Positions 18,346 to 27,180 of a stretch of DNA of 64,000 bases are shown in pieces. A model generated the notes under the pieces. That model saw only the letters and a list, made by a program, of their open reading frames with translations, did not search any database and had not been told where the DNA came from. Origin of the DNA: Lachnospiraceae bacterium (GTDB lineage: Bacteria; Bacillota; Clostridia; Lachnospirales; Lachnospiraceae); assembly GCA_017432565.1 (NCBI GenBank), contig JAFRIW010000026.1, positions 23,446 to 87,445 on the forward strand, given 5' to 3'. Both the position numbers and the translations under genes were made by a program. Every line of letters starts with the position of its first letter. The stretch's first letter is position 1.

Positions 18346-19284
18346 TCAGCCCTCTTCTTCGTTCTCCTGGCTGTTCATGTGCTCCGATACAACCGCTGCC
18401 AGCGCGATGGAATTGATCTTGGTCTCAAAGCTGTCCGAGCGGGATGTCAGAATAACCGGTGCCTTTGTTCCTGTCAGCAGGCAGCCGTTCCGGAAATTAG
18501 CCAGTCTGACGATGGTCTTGTATACCATATTGCCGGAGTGAATGTCCGGGAACAGCAGAATATCGGCGTCGCCGACAATCTTGCGGCTTGATGCGCCCGC
18601 CTTGTGCTGTGCTGCAGAAGGATCGATCGCCAGATCCATGGAGAGCGGGCCGTCCACGATACAGTCTTTGATCCGGCCCTCTTCGTTCCATTTTGTCAGC
18701 TGATCCGCCTCGACGCAGGCAGGCATCTTCGGATTGACAACCTCGACCGCAGCCAGAGGCGCAACCTTCGGCATAACCACGCCGCAGGCCTTTGCGACCT
18801 GCACCGTATAATTGATGATGGTCTCCTTATCCTCAAGAGTGGGATAAGGTATAAATGCTACATCCGTCAGGAACAGGAGGCGGTTCATGCCTTCGATTTC
18901 AAAGACAGCGACATGCGACAGAGGCTTTCCGGTGCGCAGACCGACTTCCTTGTTGAGGACGCTGCGCAGGAAGGTCTTGGTGTCCAGAATACCCTTCATG
19001 TACATATCCGCTTCTTTGTCATGAACCAGTTTCACAGCCTTTAAAGAAGCCTGCTCCACATCCGGCTCATCGATGATCCGGACACCGGAGAGATCAATTC
19101 CGAGTCCTCTTGAGATTTCACGGATCTTCTTTTCGTCGCCCACCAGAATCGGCTCGGCAATGCCCCGTTTTCTGGCTTCCGCAACCGCTTCCAGAACCGG
19201 CTCATCCTGAGCTGCGGCAACAGCAAGCTTCTTCGGGGAGCACTGTCCCACCAGCTTCAGAATATCGTCAAATGTAGCACTCAT
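18346..19284 (-). CDS. ptb: Phosphate butyryltransferase
   Basis: Converts butyryl-CoA and phosphate to butyryl phosphate (312 aa). The sequence has the phosphotransacetylase/butyryltransferase fold: KKLAVAAAQDEPVLEAV at the N-terminus, EADMYMKGILDTKTFLRSVL, LLFLTDVAFIPYPTLEDK, and the C-terminal GDADILLFPDIHSGNMVYK. The length fits Ptb rather than the longer Pta enzymes. ATG 19284 follows CAGGAGGAAAC. With buk directly after it, this is the classic ptb-buk operon. An upstream phosphoribosyltransferase-like gene, 47 bases away, is probably co-transcribed. Confidence 0.95.
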   Translation of the reverse strand: MSATFDDILKLVGQCSPKKLAVAAAQDEPVLEAVAEARKRGIAEPILVGDEKKIREISRGLGIDLSGVRIIDEPDVEQASLKAVKLVHDKEADMYMKGILDTKTFLRSVLNKEVGLRTGKPLSHVAVFEIEGMNRLLFLTDVAFIPYPTLEDKETIINYTVQVAKACGVVMPKVAPLAAVEVVNPKMPACVEADQLTKWNEEGRIKDCIVDGPLSMDLAIDPSAAQHKAGASSRKIVGDADILLFPDIHSGNMVYKTIVRLANFRNGCLLTGTKAPVILTSRSDSFETKINSIALAAVVSEHMNSQENEEEG

Positions 19285-19331
19285 TACTCTTGTTTCCTCC
19301 TGAATTTCAACTTAATTTCCGATCCCGCAGA

Positions 19332-19970
19332 TCAAAGCGGGGAATAACCGAAACCATTACAGATCGCATCCACCTTGACTCTCTCCTTGCAGAGCGGGCA
19401 GACCTCGGCGGGATAGCTCTTGTAATCAGGCAGATCCGCCGTCGTGTAAAGCGCATTGATCGGAAGACCCATGACCTTGCTGGCTGCGGAGAAAATAGCC
19501 GAAATGCCGATGACCTCGCCGCCGTAGTAGGTGACAGAATCAACTGCCTTGGCCAGTGTTGTGCCGGTCGTAGCCGACGCGATCAGAATCAGGACATTTT
19601 TGCCCCGGACCATGGGAAGTGTGTTCTCACGGAAAATAATCTGTCCGACCGTATCGTACTCGGGAGATGCGATATACATAGTCTGGTGTGCATTCTTGGA
19701 AAGAACACCGGCCTTGGTCAGCTTGTTGGCCAGATAGGCACCGATGACTTCCATGCCTTCCAGGCAGAGAACCGTATCGACAATGGTGGAGGTATAATAC
19801 ATCTCCGCCATTTCTTCTCCTGTCGCGCGTGCCTCTCTCTGTCTGGCCTTCATATTGGCTAGATCCATATAGTAATTGACATGAGAATGAGGTGTGACAA
19901 AGTGTCCCGGAATATAGCGGAGCACCACGTCCTTGTTCCTCGGATAATCGATTTTCTTATAGTCCTGCAT
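19332..19970 (-). CDS. Phosphoribosyltransferase-fold protein, orotate PRTase-like
   Basis: Protein of 212 aa with a type I phosphoribosyltransferase fold. The segment GKNVLILIASATTGTTLAKAVDSV (residues about 123-146) sits where PRTases carry the PRPP-binding loop, but the usual acidic pair (VDDV/VDDI) is replaced by IAS. PRPP catalysis is therefore uncertain. The C-terminus has a CPLCKERV motif (Cys-x2-Cys) that might bind metal. Similar genes are often annotated orotate phosphoribosyltransferase-like without a proven reaction. It follows AAGGAG, has its own extended -10 promoter about 110 bases upstream, and leads into ptb-buk-secA-prfB. Confidence 0.72.
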   Translation of the reverse strand: MQDYKKIDYPRNKDVVLRYIPGHFVTPHSHVNYYMDLANMKARQREARATGEEMAEMYYTSTIVDTVLCLEGMEVIGAYLANKLTKAGVLSKNAHQTMYIASPEYDTVGQIIFRENTLPMVRGKNVLILIASATTGTTLAKAVDSVTYYGGEVIGISAIFSAASKVMGLPINALYTTADLPDYKSYPAEVCPLCKERVKVDAICNGFGYSPL

Positions 19971-20081
19971 GCATACTCCTTTCTCACAGCGCCTTCAGAT
20001 CCTTCTGATGCAGCGCCCCAGTTAACGGTTTCCGGCTCTGCAGGGCACCAAAAAAGCGCACCTGCCATGTGCCAACAAGTT

Positions 20082-20090
20082 ATTATACCA
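20082..20090 (-). promoter_or_regulatory. Extended -10 promoter of the PRTase-ptb-buk run
   Basis: TGGTATAAT on the minus strand: a full TATAAT with the TGn extension; the -35 is poor. It would give a leader of about 105 bases containing a possible hairpin (GCAGG...CCTGC at about 20044-20066). Confidence 0.6.
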
Positions 20091-20134
20091 AAAAACACTG
20101 CCTTTTCATACTTTCTTTTCACTGCAAAAGGGGC

Positions 20135-20171
20135 AAAAAAAGTCCGCGCTCCTGTGTGTCAGGGCACGGAC
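20135..20171 (-). terminator. Terminator after the OhrR-type regulator
   Basis: On the minus strand GTCCGTGCCCTG-acaca-CAGGAGCGCGGAC, an imperfect stem closed by GTCCG/CGGAC, followed by seven T residues. It begins 31 bases after the regulator stop. Confidence 0.75.
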
Positions 20172-20201
20172 CTTGTTCTTCCGTTCATTCGGGGGCGGAT
20201 C

Positions 20202-20645
20202 TCACTCCGGATCCGTCATGGTATCCATCATTTTGTGCAGAAGCCGATAGAGTTCTGCGGACTCTTCCTCCGTCAGGTGAATGCATCTGGACATGCTTTC
20301 CGGTGCGGCCAGAGCCTGTTTCCTGAGCTCCTCGCCTTTTTCCGTAATCGTGATCAGCAGATTTCTCTCATCCTCCGGGCTCCGCTTGCGCTGTACATAT
20401 CCCTTCTGTTCCAGTTTCTTGAGTACCGGCGTCAGTGTGCCGGAATCCAGATAAAGCAGGTCGCCCAGTTTCTTGACGTTGACCTGTCTGTGCTCCCACA
20501 AAGCCATCATGGTAATAAACTGTGTATAGGTCAGTCCGATCGGATCCAGGGCCGGCTTATATCTTCTTACCACCTCCTTTGAACAGACATACAAAGGAAA
20601 ACACAGCTGTCTCTCCAGCTTCAGCGATTCGTAACCTTCTGACAT
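20202..20645 (-). CDS. MarR/OhrR-type redox-sensing transcriptional regulator
   Basis: Winged-helix regulator of 147 aa. LERQLCFPLYVCSKEVVRRY at the N-terminus matches OhrR, and with the chosen ATG at 20645 the reactive cysteine is residue 15, the same number as in B. subtilis OhrR. The wHTH follows (LTYTQFITMMALWEHRQ, LLYLDSGTLTPVLKKLEQ, wing RKRSPEDERNLLITIT). OhrR represses an organic-hydroperoxide reductase until its Cys is oxidised. No ohr gene lies nearby, so its target is elsewhere or different. A TTG two codons upstream is also in frame. It appears to be a single-gene unit ending in a terminator. Confidence 0.9.
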   Translation of the reverse strand: MSEGYESLKLERQLCFPLYVCSKEVVRRYKPALDPIGLTYTQFITMMALWEHRQVNVKKLGDLLYLDSGTLTPVLKKLEQKGYVQRKRSPEDERNLLITITEKGEELRKQALAAPESMSRCIHLTEEESAELYRLLHKMMDTMTDPE

Positions 20646-20807
20646 TTTCAACGCACCCCATAAACCGTATTTTGCCTTATGTGTTTATAAAAGAAAGTAA
20701 GACGCAATAAAGCATGCTCACAGTACCACAAAGCCAAACACAATTCAAGCCGCTTTTGTACTTAATTCAGTGCAAAATGCAGTCGGGGCTGACGGAGTCA
20801 TTTCCGT

Positions 20808-22586
20808 TCAGGACTCCCGGAATGTTCCGCTGTCCTTTCTCTTTTCCTCCTCTGTAAGCAGATCAAATTTAACCAGGTCGTGGTGCATCTTCGCCAGATC
20901 GTTCCGGCTGCTCCGGTCGGGTGACCCGCTGTAGATGTATCCCTCTGAGCGCATGTACGCATTCCAGCGGCGGTGTTCAACCGGCTCAACGGCATCTCTC
21001 TCCTGCTGTGTCAGCACTTCCTTGCCGGCACCCGGGATACCGCAGAAAATGCGGGCTTTTTCGTGAATGGCCGACGCCATGGACGAACGATAATTATACT
21101 CGTACTGCCAGAAAGAATCCTCATCCCCGTACTTCAGATGTCTCTTCAGCGCCAGCGCTTCCATCTCGCCGCCCATGAGCACCTCCTCCGAGTAGCAGGT
21201 TTCAAAGTCTCCGATGGCTTCAATATCATAAGCCTGGCCTCTGTAGTTGGTGATGCCCTGCAGCGCATCCTTCACCTCAGTGCTGTACAGAACTGTGCGG
21301 ATCAGCGGTTTGCAGCCGGCGCGCTCACACAGCATTCTGAGATTGGCGGACTGCGCCAGATTCACCGCGTCACTTCCCAGGCACACAAACACAAAAGTGA
21401 TATCCCGCATCCGGGTGATCTTATCCGCAAACGTCCTGGTGTTCACATCCACGCCGGAATGAATCCGGATCGTGTACCGGCTCTCCCCCGGGATCACGAC
21501 ACCGTTGTACTCCTCGGACATCAGCTCCGGACAGCGGGCGGCAAACTTTTCCTCCGCGAGCGGATCCGCGTCAAAGGCATCGATTGTCACGGTGTAACCG
21601 TCCATCTGGCAGTACCAGGAAAGGGCCTTCACCATTTCTGTTCCGTATTTTCCCAGTCCTGCGACAACGGCGTGAATTGCCTTTATGCCGTCCGTCTGCT
21701 TCAGCGCGGCGGCGTAAATCTCTTCGCCGCGATCGTAGAGATATCTGTAAACCAGCGAGCGGTCTTCATCCACTCTCCGGACCTTGACGGATCCCTTCAT
21801 GGCACCCGCCAGCAGCAGCTCGCCCTCGGTGCCGGAGGAGAACACAAACACTTCCGTATTCGGCCGGTTCTGGTAAGCGGCAATGACCTTCAGTGCCTGG
21901 ACCAGATTCGTGTCGGAGTCATCTCCGATCAGGATCAGCGTCAGCTTCGCCTTCGCGCTGTGTCCGGCAAAATCCGAAGAGACGACGTCGTTCGCAAACA
22001 GAAGCGCGTGCATCCGTTTCGCCTCCGCATAAAGCTCCGGTGTTTCCTCCTCCGCTCCGCCGGTCTGGGTAAAGACAATGACTGCGCGGGGGTGGTTTTT
22101 CTTGACATCCCGGGCAAGTGTGAGGGATTTCTCGCTGAGGACAGAGAAAACATACAGATCACCGAAATAGTAGAACCGGAACAGAAAGCGCATCAGCGCG
22201 CTCCGGAACAGCGAAATGACAAAGCCGAAAGTCAGGAGCGGCGCCGCCACAAACAGGATGGACATATAGACGGAATAAACCCCGCCGATCTCCGTCACTT
22301 CCTTCGTAATATATTCCGGAATGATCTCCGTGCCGACATTGGCCGTAAAAACCTGGATCGTCTGCACTGCATCCAGCAGCAGCATCTTCAGGACACTCTC
22401 GCGGCCGACCTGCTGATAGATAATCGGAATCTGGCCCGCAAACACCGAGGCGAAAAAGCCCGCGAAAATCATCTGGAACGGCGTCAGTGAGTTTCTCCCG
22501 TCCGCTTTCCTGGAAAGCCGGACAGCCCAGATGATGGCAATACACAAAATCAGCAGCGATAAGAAGAAACAGATTTTCCAGATCAT
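20808..22586 (-). CDS. Membrane protein with TrkA-N-like nucleotide-binding folds and C-terminal RyR domain
   Basis: Protein of 592 aa with three N-terminal membrane helices (about residues 5-23, 38-58, 100-130). Two cytoplasmic Rossmann-like regions follow. The first begins FGDLYVFSVLSEKSLTLARD (about 140). The second has the glycine motif AVVAGLGKYGTEMVKAL (about 300), as in TrkA-N/RCK domains that bind NAD or other nucleotides. Residues 537-586 (EHRRWNAYMRSEGYIYSG, then LAKMHHDLVKFDLLTEEEK) match the bacterial RyR domain, first known from ryanodine receptors. No pore helix pair of a K+ channel is obvious. A sensing role for a nucleotide or small ligand at the membrane is inferred. It is divergent from the kinase gene. 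Confidence 0.75.
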   Translation of the reverse strand: MIWKICFFLSLLILCIAIIWAVRLSRKADGRNSLTPFQMIFAGFFASVFAGQIPIIYQQVGRESVLKMLLLDAVQTIQVFTANVGTEIIPEYITKEVTEIGGVYSVYMSILFVAAPLLTFGFVISLFRSALMRFLFRFYYFGDLYVFSVLSEKSLTLARDVKKNHPRAVIVFTQTGGAEEETPELYAEAKRMHALLFANDVVSSDFAGHSAKAKLTLILIGDDSDTNLVQALKVIAAYQNRPNTEVFVFSSGTEGELLLAGAMKGSVKVRRVDEDRSLVYRYLYDRGEEIYAAALKQTDGIKAIHAVVAGLGKYGTEMVKALSWYCQMDGYTVTIDAFDADPLAEEKFAARCPELMSEEYNGVVIPGESRYTIRIHSGVDVNTRTFADKITRMRDITFVFVCLGSDAVNLAQSANLRMLCERAGCKPLIRTVLYSTEVKDALQGITNYRGQAYDIEAIGDFETCYSEEVLMGGEMEALALKRHLKYGDEDSFWQYEYNYRSSMASAIHEKARIFCGIPGAGKEVLTQQERDAVEPVEHRRWNAYMRSEGYIYSGSPDRSSRNDLAKMHHDLVKFDLLTEEEKRKDSGTFRES

Positions 22587-22755
22587 GGCATACGCTCCGA
22601 ATGATTTGCTTGTTCCGTGTTCCGGGGTTTATTTTATCGCATCTGCACACGGTTTCTCAAGGTCTTGCCCGGGAGGTGCTTTTGTGGTACTTTTCGTATG
22701 AAGGAACCCTTCCGATACGGACACCGGAGCATTCCGGATTCACCAGGAGGCAGAT

Positions 22756-24366
22756 ATGAGCGGCAGTGAGAACAGAACCCTCGAAGAGCTTCAGAGGACT
22801 GTTGAATCTCTTCAGCGACAGCTGGAGGAGGCACAGGCCTCCAACAAAGCAAAGGAAGCTTTTCTCAGCAATATGTCCCACGATATCCGCACACCCATGA
22901 ATGCGATTGTGGGCATGACACAGCTCGCCAAAAAACACATCGACGAAAAAGCCCGCGTAGCCGACGCACTGAACAAAATCGAGACGGCCAGCAGCCATCT
23001 GCTGAGCCTGATCAATGAAGTCCTGGATATGTCCCGGATCGACTCCGGGCGCATGAATATTGCCGCCGAGAGCTTTTCTCTCAGCGATCTGCTGCACGAC
23101 GTCGTCACCATTATTCAGCCTCAGATGGTGCAGAAGAATCATCGCTGGACGCTGTCTTCTTCCGGCATCGTCTGTGAACAGCTGATCGGAGATGCCCTGC
23201 GTCTGCGGCAGGTCTATGTGAACATTATCAATAACGCCGTGAAATATACGCCTGACGGCGGACAGATTGACCTGTCCGTCTCCGAATCCGTACTGGACGG
23301 CCTGTGCCATCTGAGCCTGGTCTGCCGGGACAACGGCATCGGCATGAGCGAGGAGTTCCTCAGCCGCATCTATGATCCGTTTGAGCGGGCCGGCTCCACG
23401 ACGGTCACCCGGATCGAGGGAACCGGTCTCGGAATGAGCATTGTCCGGAAAATCGTGGAGGCCATGAACGGTTCCATCTCGATTACCAGCCGGCTCGGCG
23501 AAGGAACCGAGGTCACCATCACTGTCCCTCTCCCCTATGAGGAAATCCGGGTGGATCACGCCGCTGTTCAGGACAAAAATCTGCTGATTCTGGAAGCCAA
23601 TCCTGTCCTTATCTCCTTATATGATCAGTATCTGGACGAATTCGGGATCGCGCATACCATCGTCCCCTCCGCTTCCGCCGCTCTGTCCGTACTCACGGAT
23701 GCGGACTTCGGCAAAATCTCCTTTGACGGCCTGATTATCGGGCGGGAACAGAAGGAAAGCGGAAGCATATACGACATCGCCTCCTACTTCAGCAAAGCAC
23801 ATCCCGATCTGCCTGTGATTCTGATCAGCGAGGACAGCTGGGATGAGATCCGGTATCACGCGAACCGCTCCGGCATCCATCACTTTATACCGCTTCCCAT
23901 TTTCAGAAAATCGCTGATTAACGGACTGGACAAAGTCTTTTCCGGGGAGAATGCGGCGCAGGGAGCTTCCCTGACCCCGGATCTCACCGGCAGGCGGATT
24001 CTGCTTGCGGAGGATAATTTCATCAATTTGGAAATTGCGAAGGAAATCCTGCGCTCCACAAAAGCCGAAATTGATACAGCTGAGAACGGTCAGGAAGCCG
24101 TAGCCTGCTTTTCCGCCTCCTCAGAGGGTTTCTATTCCCTGATTCTGATGGATATTCAGATGCCTGTGATGGACGGTTACGAGGCCTGCCGGGCAATCCG
24201 ACGAATGGATCGGAAGGATGCCGGGACTGTGCCCATTCTCGCCATGACCGCGAATACCTTCGCCGAAGATATCGCCCGCGCGAAGGAGGCCGGTATGAAC
24301 GGCCATATCGCAAAACCCGTGGACATCAACGCGCTGATGCAGGCTCTGCGTCAGGCGCTCCGATAA
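22756..24366 (+). CDS. Soluble hybrid histidine kinase without a sensor domain
   Basis: Cytoplasmic two-component kinase (536 aa). Residues 5-33 form a short coiled coil. HisKA follows with the phospho-acceptor His42 (LSNMSHDIRTPMNAIVGM), then the HATPase domain: N-box NIINNAVKYTPDGG, G1 DNGIGM, G2 EGTGLGMSIV. Residues about 275-400 look like a degenerate receiver without a clear phospho-Asp. A complete receiver follows at 413-536 with Asp466 (LILMDIQMPVMDG), acidic pair AEDN and the KPVD Lys. There is no transmembrane segment, PAS or other input domain, so the signal must come through a partner. The start follows CAGGAGG. The gene downstream begins 25 bases later. Confidence 0.92.
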   Translation: MSGSENRTLEELQRTVESLQRQLEEAQASNKAKEAFLSNMSHDIRTPMNAIVGMTQLAKKHIDEKARVADALNKIETASSHLLSLINEVLDMSRIDSGRMNIAAESFSLSDLLHDVVTIIQPQMVQKNHRWTLSSSGIVCEQLIGDALRLRQVYVNIINNAVKYTPDGGQIDLSVSESVLDGLCHLSLVCRDNGIGMSEEFLSRIYDPFERAGSTTVTRIEGTGLGMSIVRKIVEAMNGSISITSRLGEGTEVTITVPLPYEEIRVDHAAVQDKNLLILEANPVLISLYDQYLDEFGIAHTIVPSASAALSVLTDADFGKISFDGLIIGREQKESGSIYDIASYFSKAHPDLPVILISEDSWDEIRYHANRSGIHHFIPLPIFRKSLINGLDKVFSGENAAQGASLTPDLTGRRILLAEDNFINLEIAKEILRSTKAEIDTAENGQEAVACFSASSEGFYSLILMDIQMPVMDGYEACRAIRRMDRKDAGTVPILAMTANTFAEDIARAKEAGMNGHIAKPVDINALMQALRQALR

Positions 24367-24391
24367 AGCTTCAGCCTTTAAGGAGGCTTCT

Positions 24392-26218
24392 ATGGAAGGC
24401 TGGCAGGAGGAATACATAGCACATACAGAGAAAATCGCAGCCCTCTCCGCTCCGGTGATCGGTGAGGCGGATGATTTTGACTTGTGGTATGCGCAGCAGA
24501 TCCGGGCAGAACAGGAAATCTCCTCCCTGAGGGAGCAGAACATCCGTCTGCTTGAGACGAAGCTGTTTCCGATGCTGGATGAACTGTACGGAAAGGACGA
24601 AGAAGCGATCCGCTCGCTGGATGCTTTCTCGGACCGGCTGATGGACTGGCGAACCAACCTGGACTGCGGTGTGTATGTCGCGATTCACGATGCGCTGCTT
24701 TCCGTTTACCGGACCCGCAGGGACCGCGACCGGATTATCCGGGAATTATACAAGCTCGGAATGGGCTTTTACTACCTCAAGCGGTTTCTTCTGGGCATCG
24801 AAGGTCCCGCCAAGGACGCTTTCAATTTCCGGAATGAGCTTCTTTTTACCGAAGCCGGCTCCTATTTTACCTGGTTTAACCAGATCGAAGACGAAGAAAC
24901 CCGCGGCTATATTATTCGCTCTCTGGCCAATATTGCCCTGTGTACGAACAATTGCAGCCGGCGGGTCCGCACCAGCAGGCGGGTTCTGGATATCGCGCGG
25001 GATGAAGAATACCGCAGATCCTCTCCCGGCCTTCCCTGGGATGCTTTTGTGCGTAAGACCCATCAGCAGATGAGTGCCAACCGCAGCGAACTCTCCGGCT
25101 CTGAACTGACCAGTGAGGAGCTCGCTCTGATCCTGGATTCCTGCTATGAGGTCTTCAAACCGGAAGAACAGAATGAAAATCCCAGTATCCGCTGGCTGTG
25201 GCCTTATTATGAAATGGAATATAACTGCGGATATGTCACGCTGGATCTCACCCTGCAACGGATGAAGGAGCTGATTCTCAGCGCGCCGGAAGAAAGCTAT
25301 GATATGTCCGGGCTCTACGGATGCGTCCAGCTGCCCATTTACCTCGGAAGGCTGCTCAAAAAACACGAGCGGCTCAGGACAAATGCCGAAAACATCCGTT
25401 TTCTGAACGAAGCCTACGGCAAAATGCGCAGAGCCCTGCTCTCCTGCCCGCCCGCGTATCAGGACGACTATTACCATTACTGTGTGGCGGCAGTAATCAC
25501 GGACTACTACGAAGTGCCCGGTGTCCCGCCCTATGCCGGAATTACACGCCTGCTCCTGAAAAAGTGCAGCCCGGACACATATGTGCGCGCAAGGCGGACC
25601 GGTGACGTGATGCGGCTGATCTGCGGCTTTATCTATGCGCAGGAGCCCTCTTATTTTGACGATATTCCTTTTATCCGCGAGATCACAGATACAGCGGAAA
25701 AGAAAGAAACGCTCCTGGATTATGCAGCGGACTGCGGCCTCTACGGGGACCTCGGTCTGCTGAAGATGAACATCACAAGGACGCTGCACACCCGGAATCT
25801 GTTTGAAAACGAGTTCGGCATCTACCGGCTTCACACCGTCTCGGGCAGCCGCGATCTTGCACTGCGTCCTTCCACACAACGCTTTGCCGATATCGCACTG
25901 GGACATCACAGCTGGTATGACGGATCAGACGGATATCCGGAAGATTATGAGCGCACAGCCTCCTGCTTCCGGCAAATGACCGACATTGCCGCCTGCGCCT
26001 TCTTCCTGACAGATCACCCGGAACAGACTGCCGATGATCTGCTCTTGCAGATCCGGCAGGGCGCCGGGACCCGTTTCTCCCCCATGGCCGCTTCTTATCT
26101 GGCCGATGAAGAACTGGCAGGCAAACTGAAGAGCTGCCTGGCCGCCGATCCCGGGCTTTACTACAGGGAGATCTGGGCCGGTCTGACAGATACATACACA
26201 TCTGCTGACACGCCCTGA
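24392..26218 (+). CDS. Unknown protein with degenerate HD-GYP-like C-terminal domain
   Basis: Protein of 608 aa that I do not recognise as a whole. It is mostly helical and has no signal peptide or membrane segment. Residues about 490-590 resemble the second half of an HD-GYP phosphodiesterase: QRFADIALGHHSWYDGSDGY-P replaces the consensus HHE-x-DGSGYP block. MTDIAACAFFLTD corresponds to the VAD-x-FDAL helix, and GTRFSPMAASYL to the end of the domain. The canonical N-terminal HD is not evident, so cyclic-di-GMP hydrolysis is doubtful; binding or a structural role is possible. It starts after AAGGAGG, 25 bases behind the sensor-less kinase, and may be its input or output partner (inference). 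Confidence 0.62.
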   Translation: MEGWQEEYIAHTEKIAALSAPVIGEADDFDLWYAQQIRAEQEISSLREQNIRLLETKLFPMLDELYGKDEEAIRSLDAFSDRLMDWRTNLDCGVYVAIHDALLSVYRTRRDRDRIIRELYKLGMGFYYLKRFLLGIEGPAKDAFNFRNELLFTEAGSYFTWFNQIEDEETRGYIIRSLANIALCTNNCSRRVRTSRRVLDIARDEEYRRSSPGLPWDAFVRKTHQQMSANRSELSGSELTSEELALILDSCYEVFKPEEQNENPSIRWLWPYYEMEYNCGYVTLDLTLQRMKELILSAPEESYDMSGLYGCVQLPIYLGRLLKKHERLRTNAENIRFLNEAYGKMRRALLSCPPAYQDDYYHYCVAAVITDYYEVPGVPPYAGITRLLLKKCSPDTYVRARRTGDVMRLICGFIYAQEPSYFDDIPFIREITDTAEKKETLLDYAADCGLYGDLGLLKMNITRTLHTRNLFENEFGIYRLHTVSGSRDLALRPSTQRFADIALGHHSWYDGSDGYPEDYERTASCFRQMTDIAACAFFLTDHPEQTADDLLLQIRQGAGTRFSPMAASYLADEELAGKLKSCLAADPGLYYREIWAGLTDTYTSADTP

Positions 26219-26225
26219 TCCGGTT

Positions 26226-27092
26226 TTATTTCACTGCTGCCTTTTTGAGCATAACAGTTCTTGCGCTTACCTCCGTATCATCATCCTCGATATAACCGTC
26301 ATAGGGAGCAGAGGGATCTGTGTATTTCTTCGTAAAGGGTTTGCAGATTTGTGTCCTGTGCCGAAAGGCAAAATCCAGATCATCCGTCCAGCCTGTATGT
26401 CCGGTAATGATTTTGATCGGCTGCTTTCTGCCGCGCAGATTCTTTTCCAGTTTTTCAAGCGACTGCACCGCCAGCCTGTTGTCCTCCGCCAGCGTGCTGA
26501 TAAAGCTGTAGCCGCCGTCGGCACCGAACCAGATCGTGTCCCCGGTGAACAGATACTCATCGTCTATGAGATAGACCATATGGCCCCAGGTATGCCCGGG
26601 AACCAGGATGCATTCGATCCGGATATCCCCGATATGGATCACTTCGCCGTCTTTCAGCAGGATCCTGCGGTTATCCGTCCTGACCATCGGAAGTTTATAT
26701 GCTCCGTGAAAGACCTTCCTCCTGACTTCGCCGGTCAGGTACCGGTTTTCGATCTCCCCGATGTACACTGCCGCGTCTCTGAACAGAAGCTCGCTGTCCC
26801 TTTCCAGTGCCCCGACATGATCTGTGTCCTGGTGGGTAATCAGGATATGGCGAATTGCTGCCGGATCTATATCCAGCCAGCCCATTTTCTCCCGAAGCCG
26901 TTCATAGTTGTAGCCGGCATCGATCATAATCGTTGTGCCGTCCTTTGTGTAGAAGAAGATGTTTGCGATCCACTCACGGACACAGCTGACATGTTCATCG
27001 ATTCTGCCCGTGTTCAGCGGTTTGAAGATTGCTTTCCCGCGGAACAGCCTGCTCATGGATTTCTTTTGATTTTCCGAATCTTTTCGTGCCAT
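26226..27092 (-). CDS. Metallo-beta-lactamase-fold hydrolase
   Basis: Hydrolase of 288 aa with the MBL fold in residues about 35-255. Metal ligands: LITHQDTDHVGALE, an H-x-D-x-DH motif in which Asp takes the place of the second His of HxHxDH, a variant seen in many Firmicute MBL proteins. The third His is in LVPGHTWGHMVYLID, then LFTGDTIWF supplies the bridging Asp and IITGHTGWTD the last His. No signal peptide. It resembles generic lactonase/thioesterase-like MBL enzymes; the substrate is unknown. It is the last gene of the minus-strand accessory cluster and ends 8 bases from the convergent HD-GYP-like gene. Confidence 0.87.
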   Translation of the reverse strand: MARKDSENQKKSMSRLFRGKAIFKPLNTGRIDEHVSCVREWIANIFFYTKDGTTIMIDAGYNYERLREKMGWLDIDPAAIRHILITHQDTDHVGALERDSELLFRDAAVYIGEIENRYLTGEVRRKVFHGAYKLPMVRTDNRRILLKDGEVIHIGDIRIECILVPGHTWGHMVYLIDDEYLFTGDTIWFGADGGYSFISTLAEDNRLAVQSLEKLEKNLRGRKQPIKIITGHTGWTDDLDFAFRHRTQICKPFTKKYTDPSAPYDGYIEDDDTEVSARTVMLKKAAVK

Positions 27093-27105
27093 TTTCAGTT
27101 TCTCC

Positions 27106-27180
27106 TCATATGTGAAGCCGGATCTTCTCCCACAGTTCTGCCGCCGTCTTCCTGTCGTAATTCAGATCCTTTTCTTTCAT
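27106..27180 (-). CDS. 24-residue small ORF between methyltransferase and MBL genes
   Basis: ATG at 27180 overlaps the methyltransferase stop (ATGA) and is preceded by GAGGAAGG. It encodes a charged, probably helical peptide (MKEKDLNYDRKTAAELWEKI plus four residues) and stops 14 bases before the MBL start. The 4-base overlap and strong ribosome site suggest real translation, as a peptide or as a coupling leader for the MBL gene. No family recognised. Confidence 0.35.
   Translation of the reverse strand: MKEKDLNYDRKTAAELWEKIRLHI

Noticed and set aside
20973..22490. 505-codon plus-strand ORF opposite the RyR-domain gene
   Set aside because: His/Arg/Gln-rich composition with no domain, while the minus-strand frame has membrane helices, glycine motif and RyR motif; shadow.
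22657..23559. 300-codon minus-strand ORF opposite the hybrid kinase
   Set aside because: Antisense to HisKA/HATPase motifs, with His/Asp/Gly-rich shadow composition and no ribosome site.
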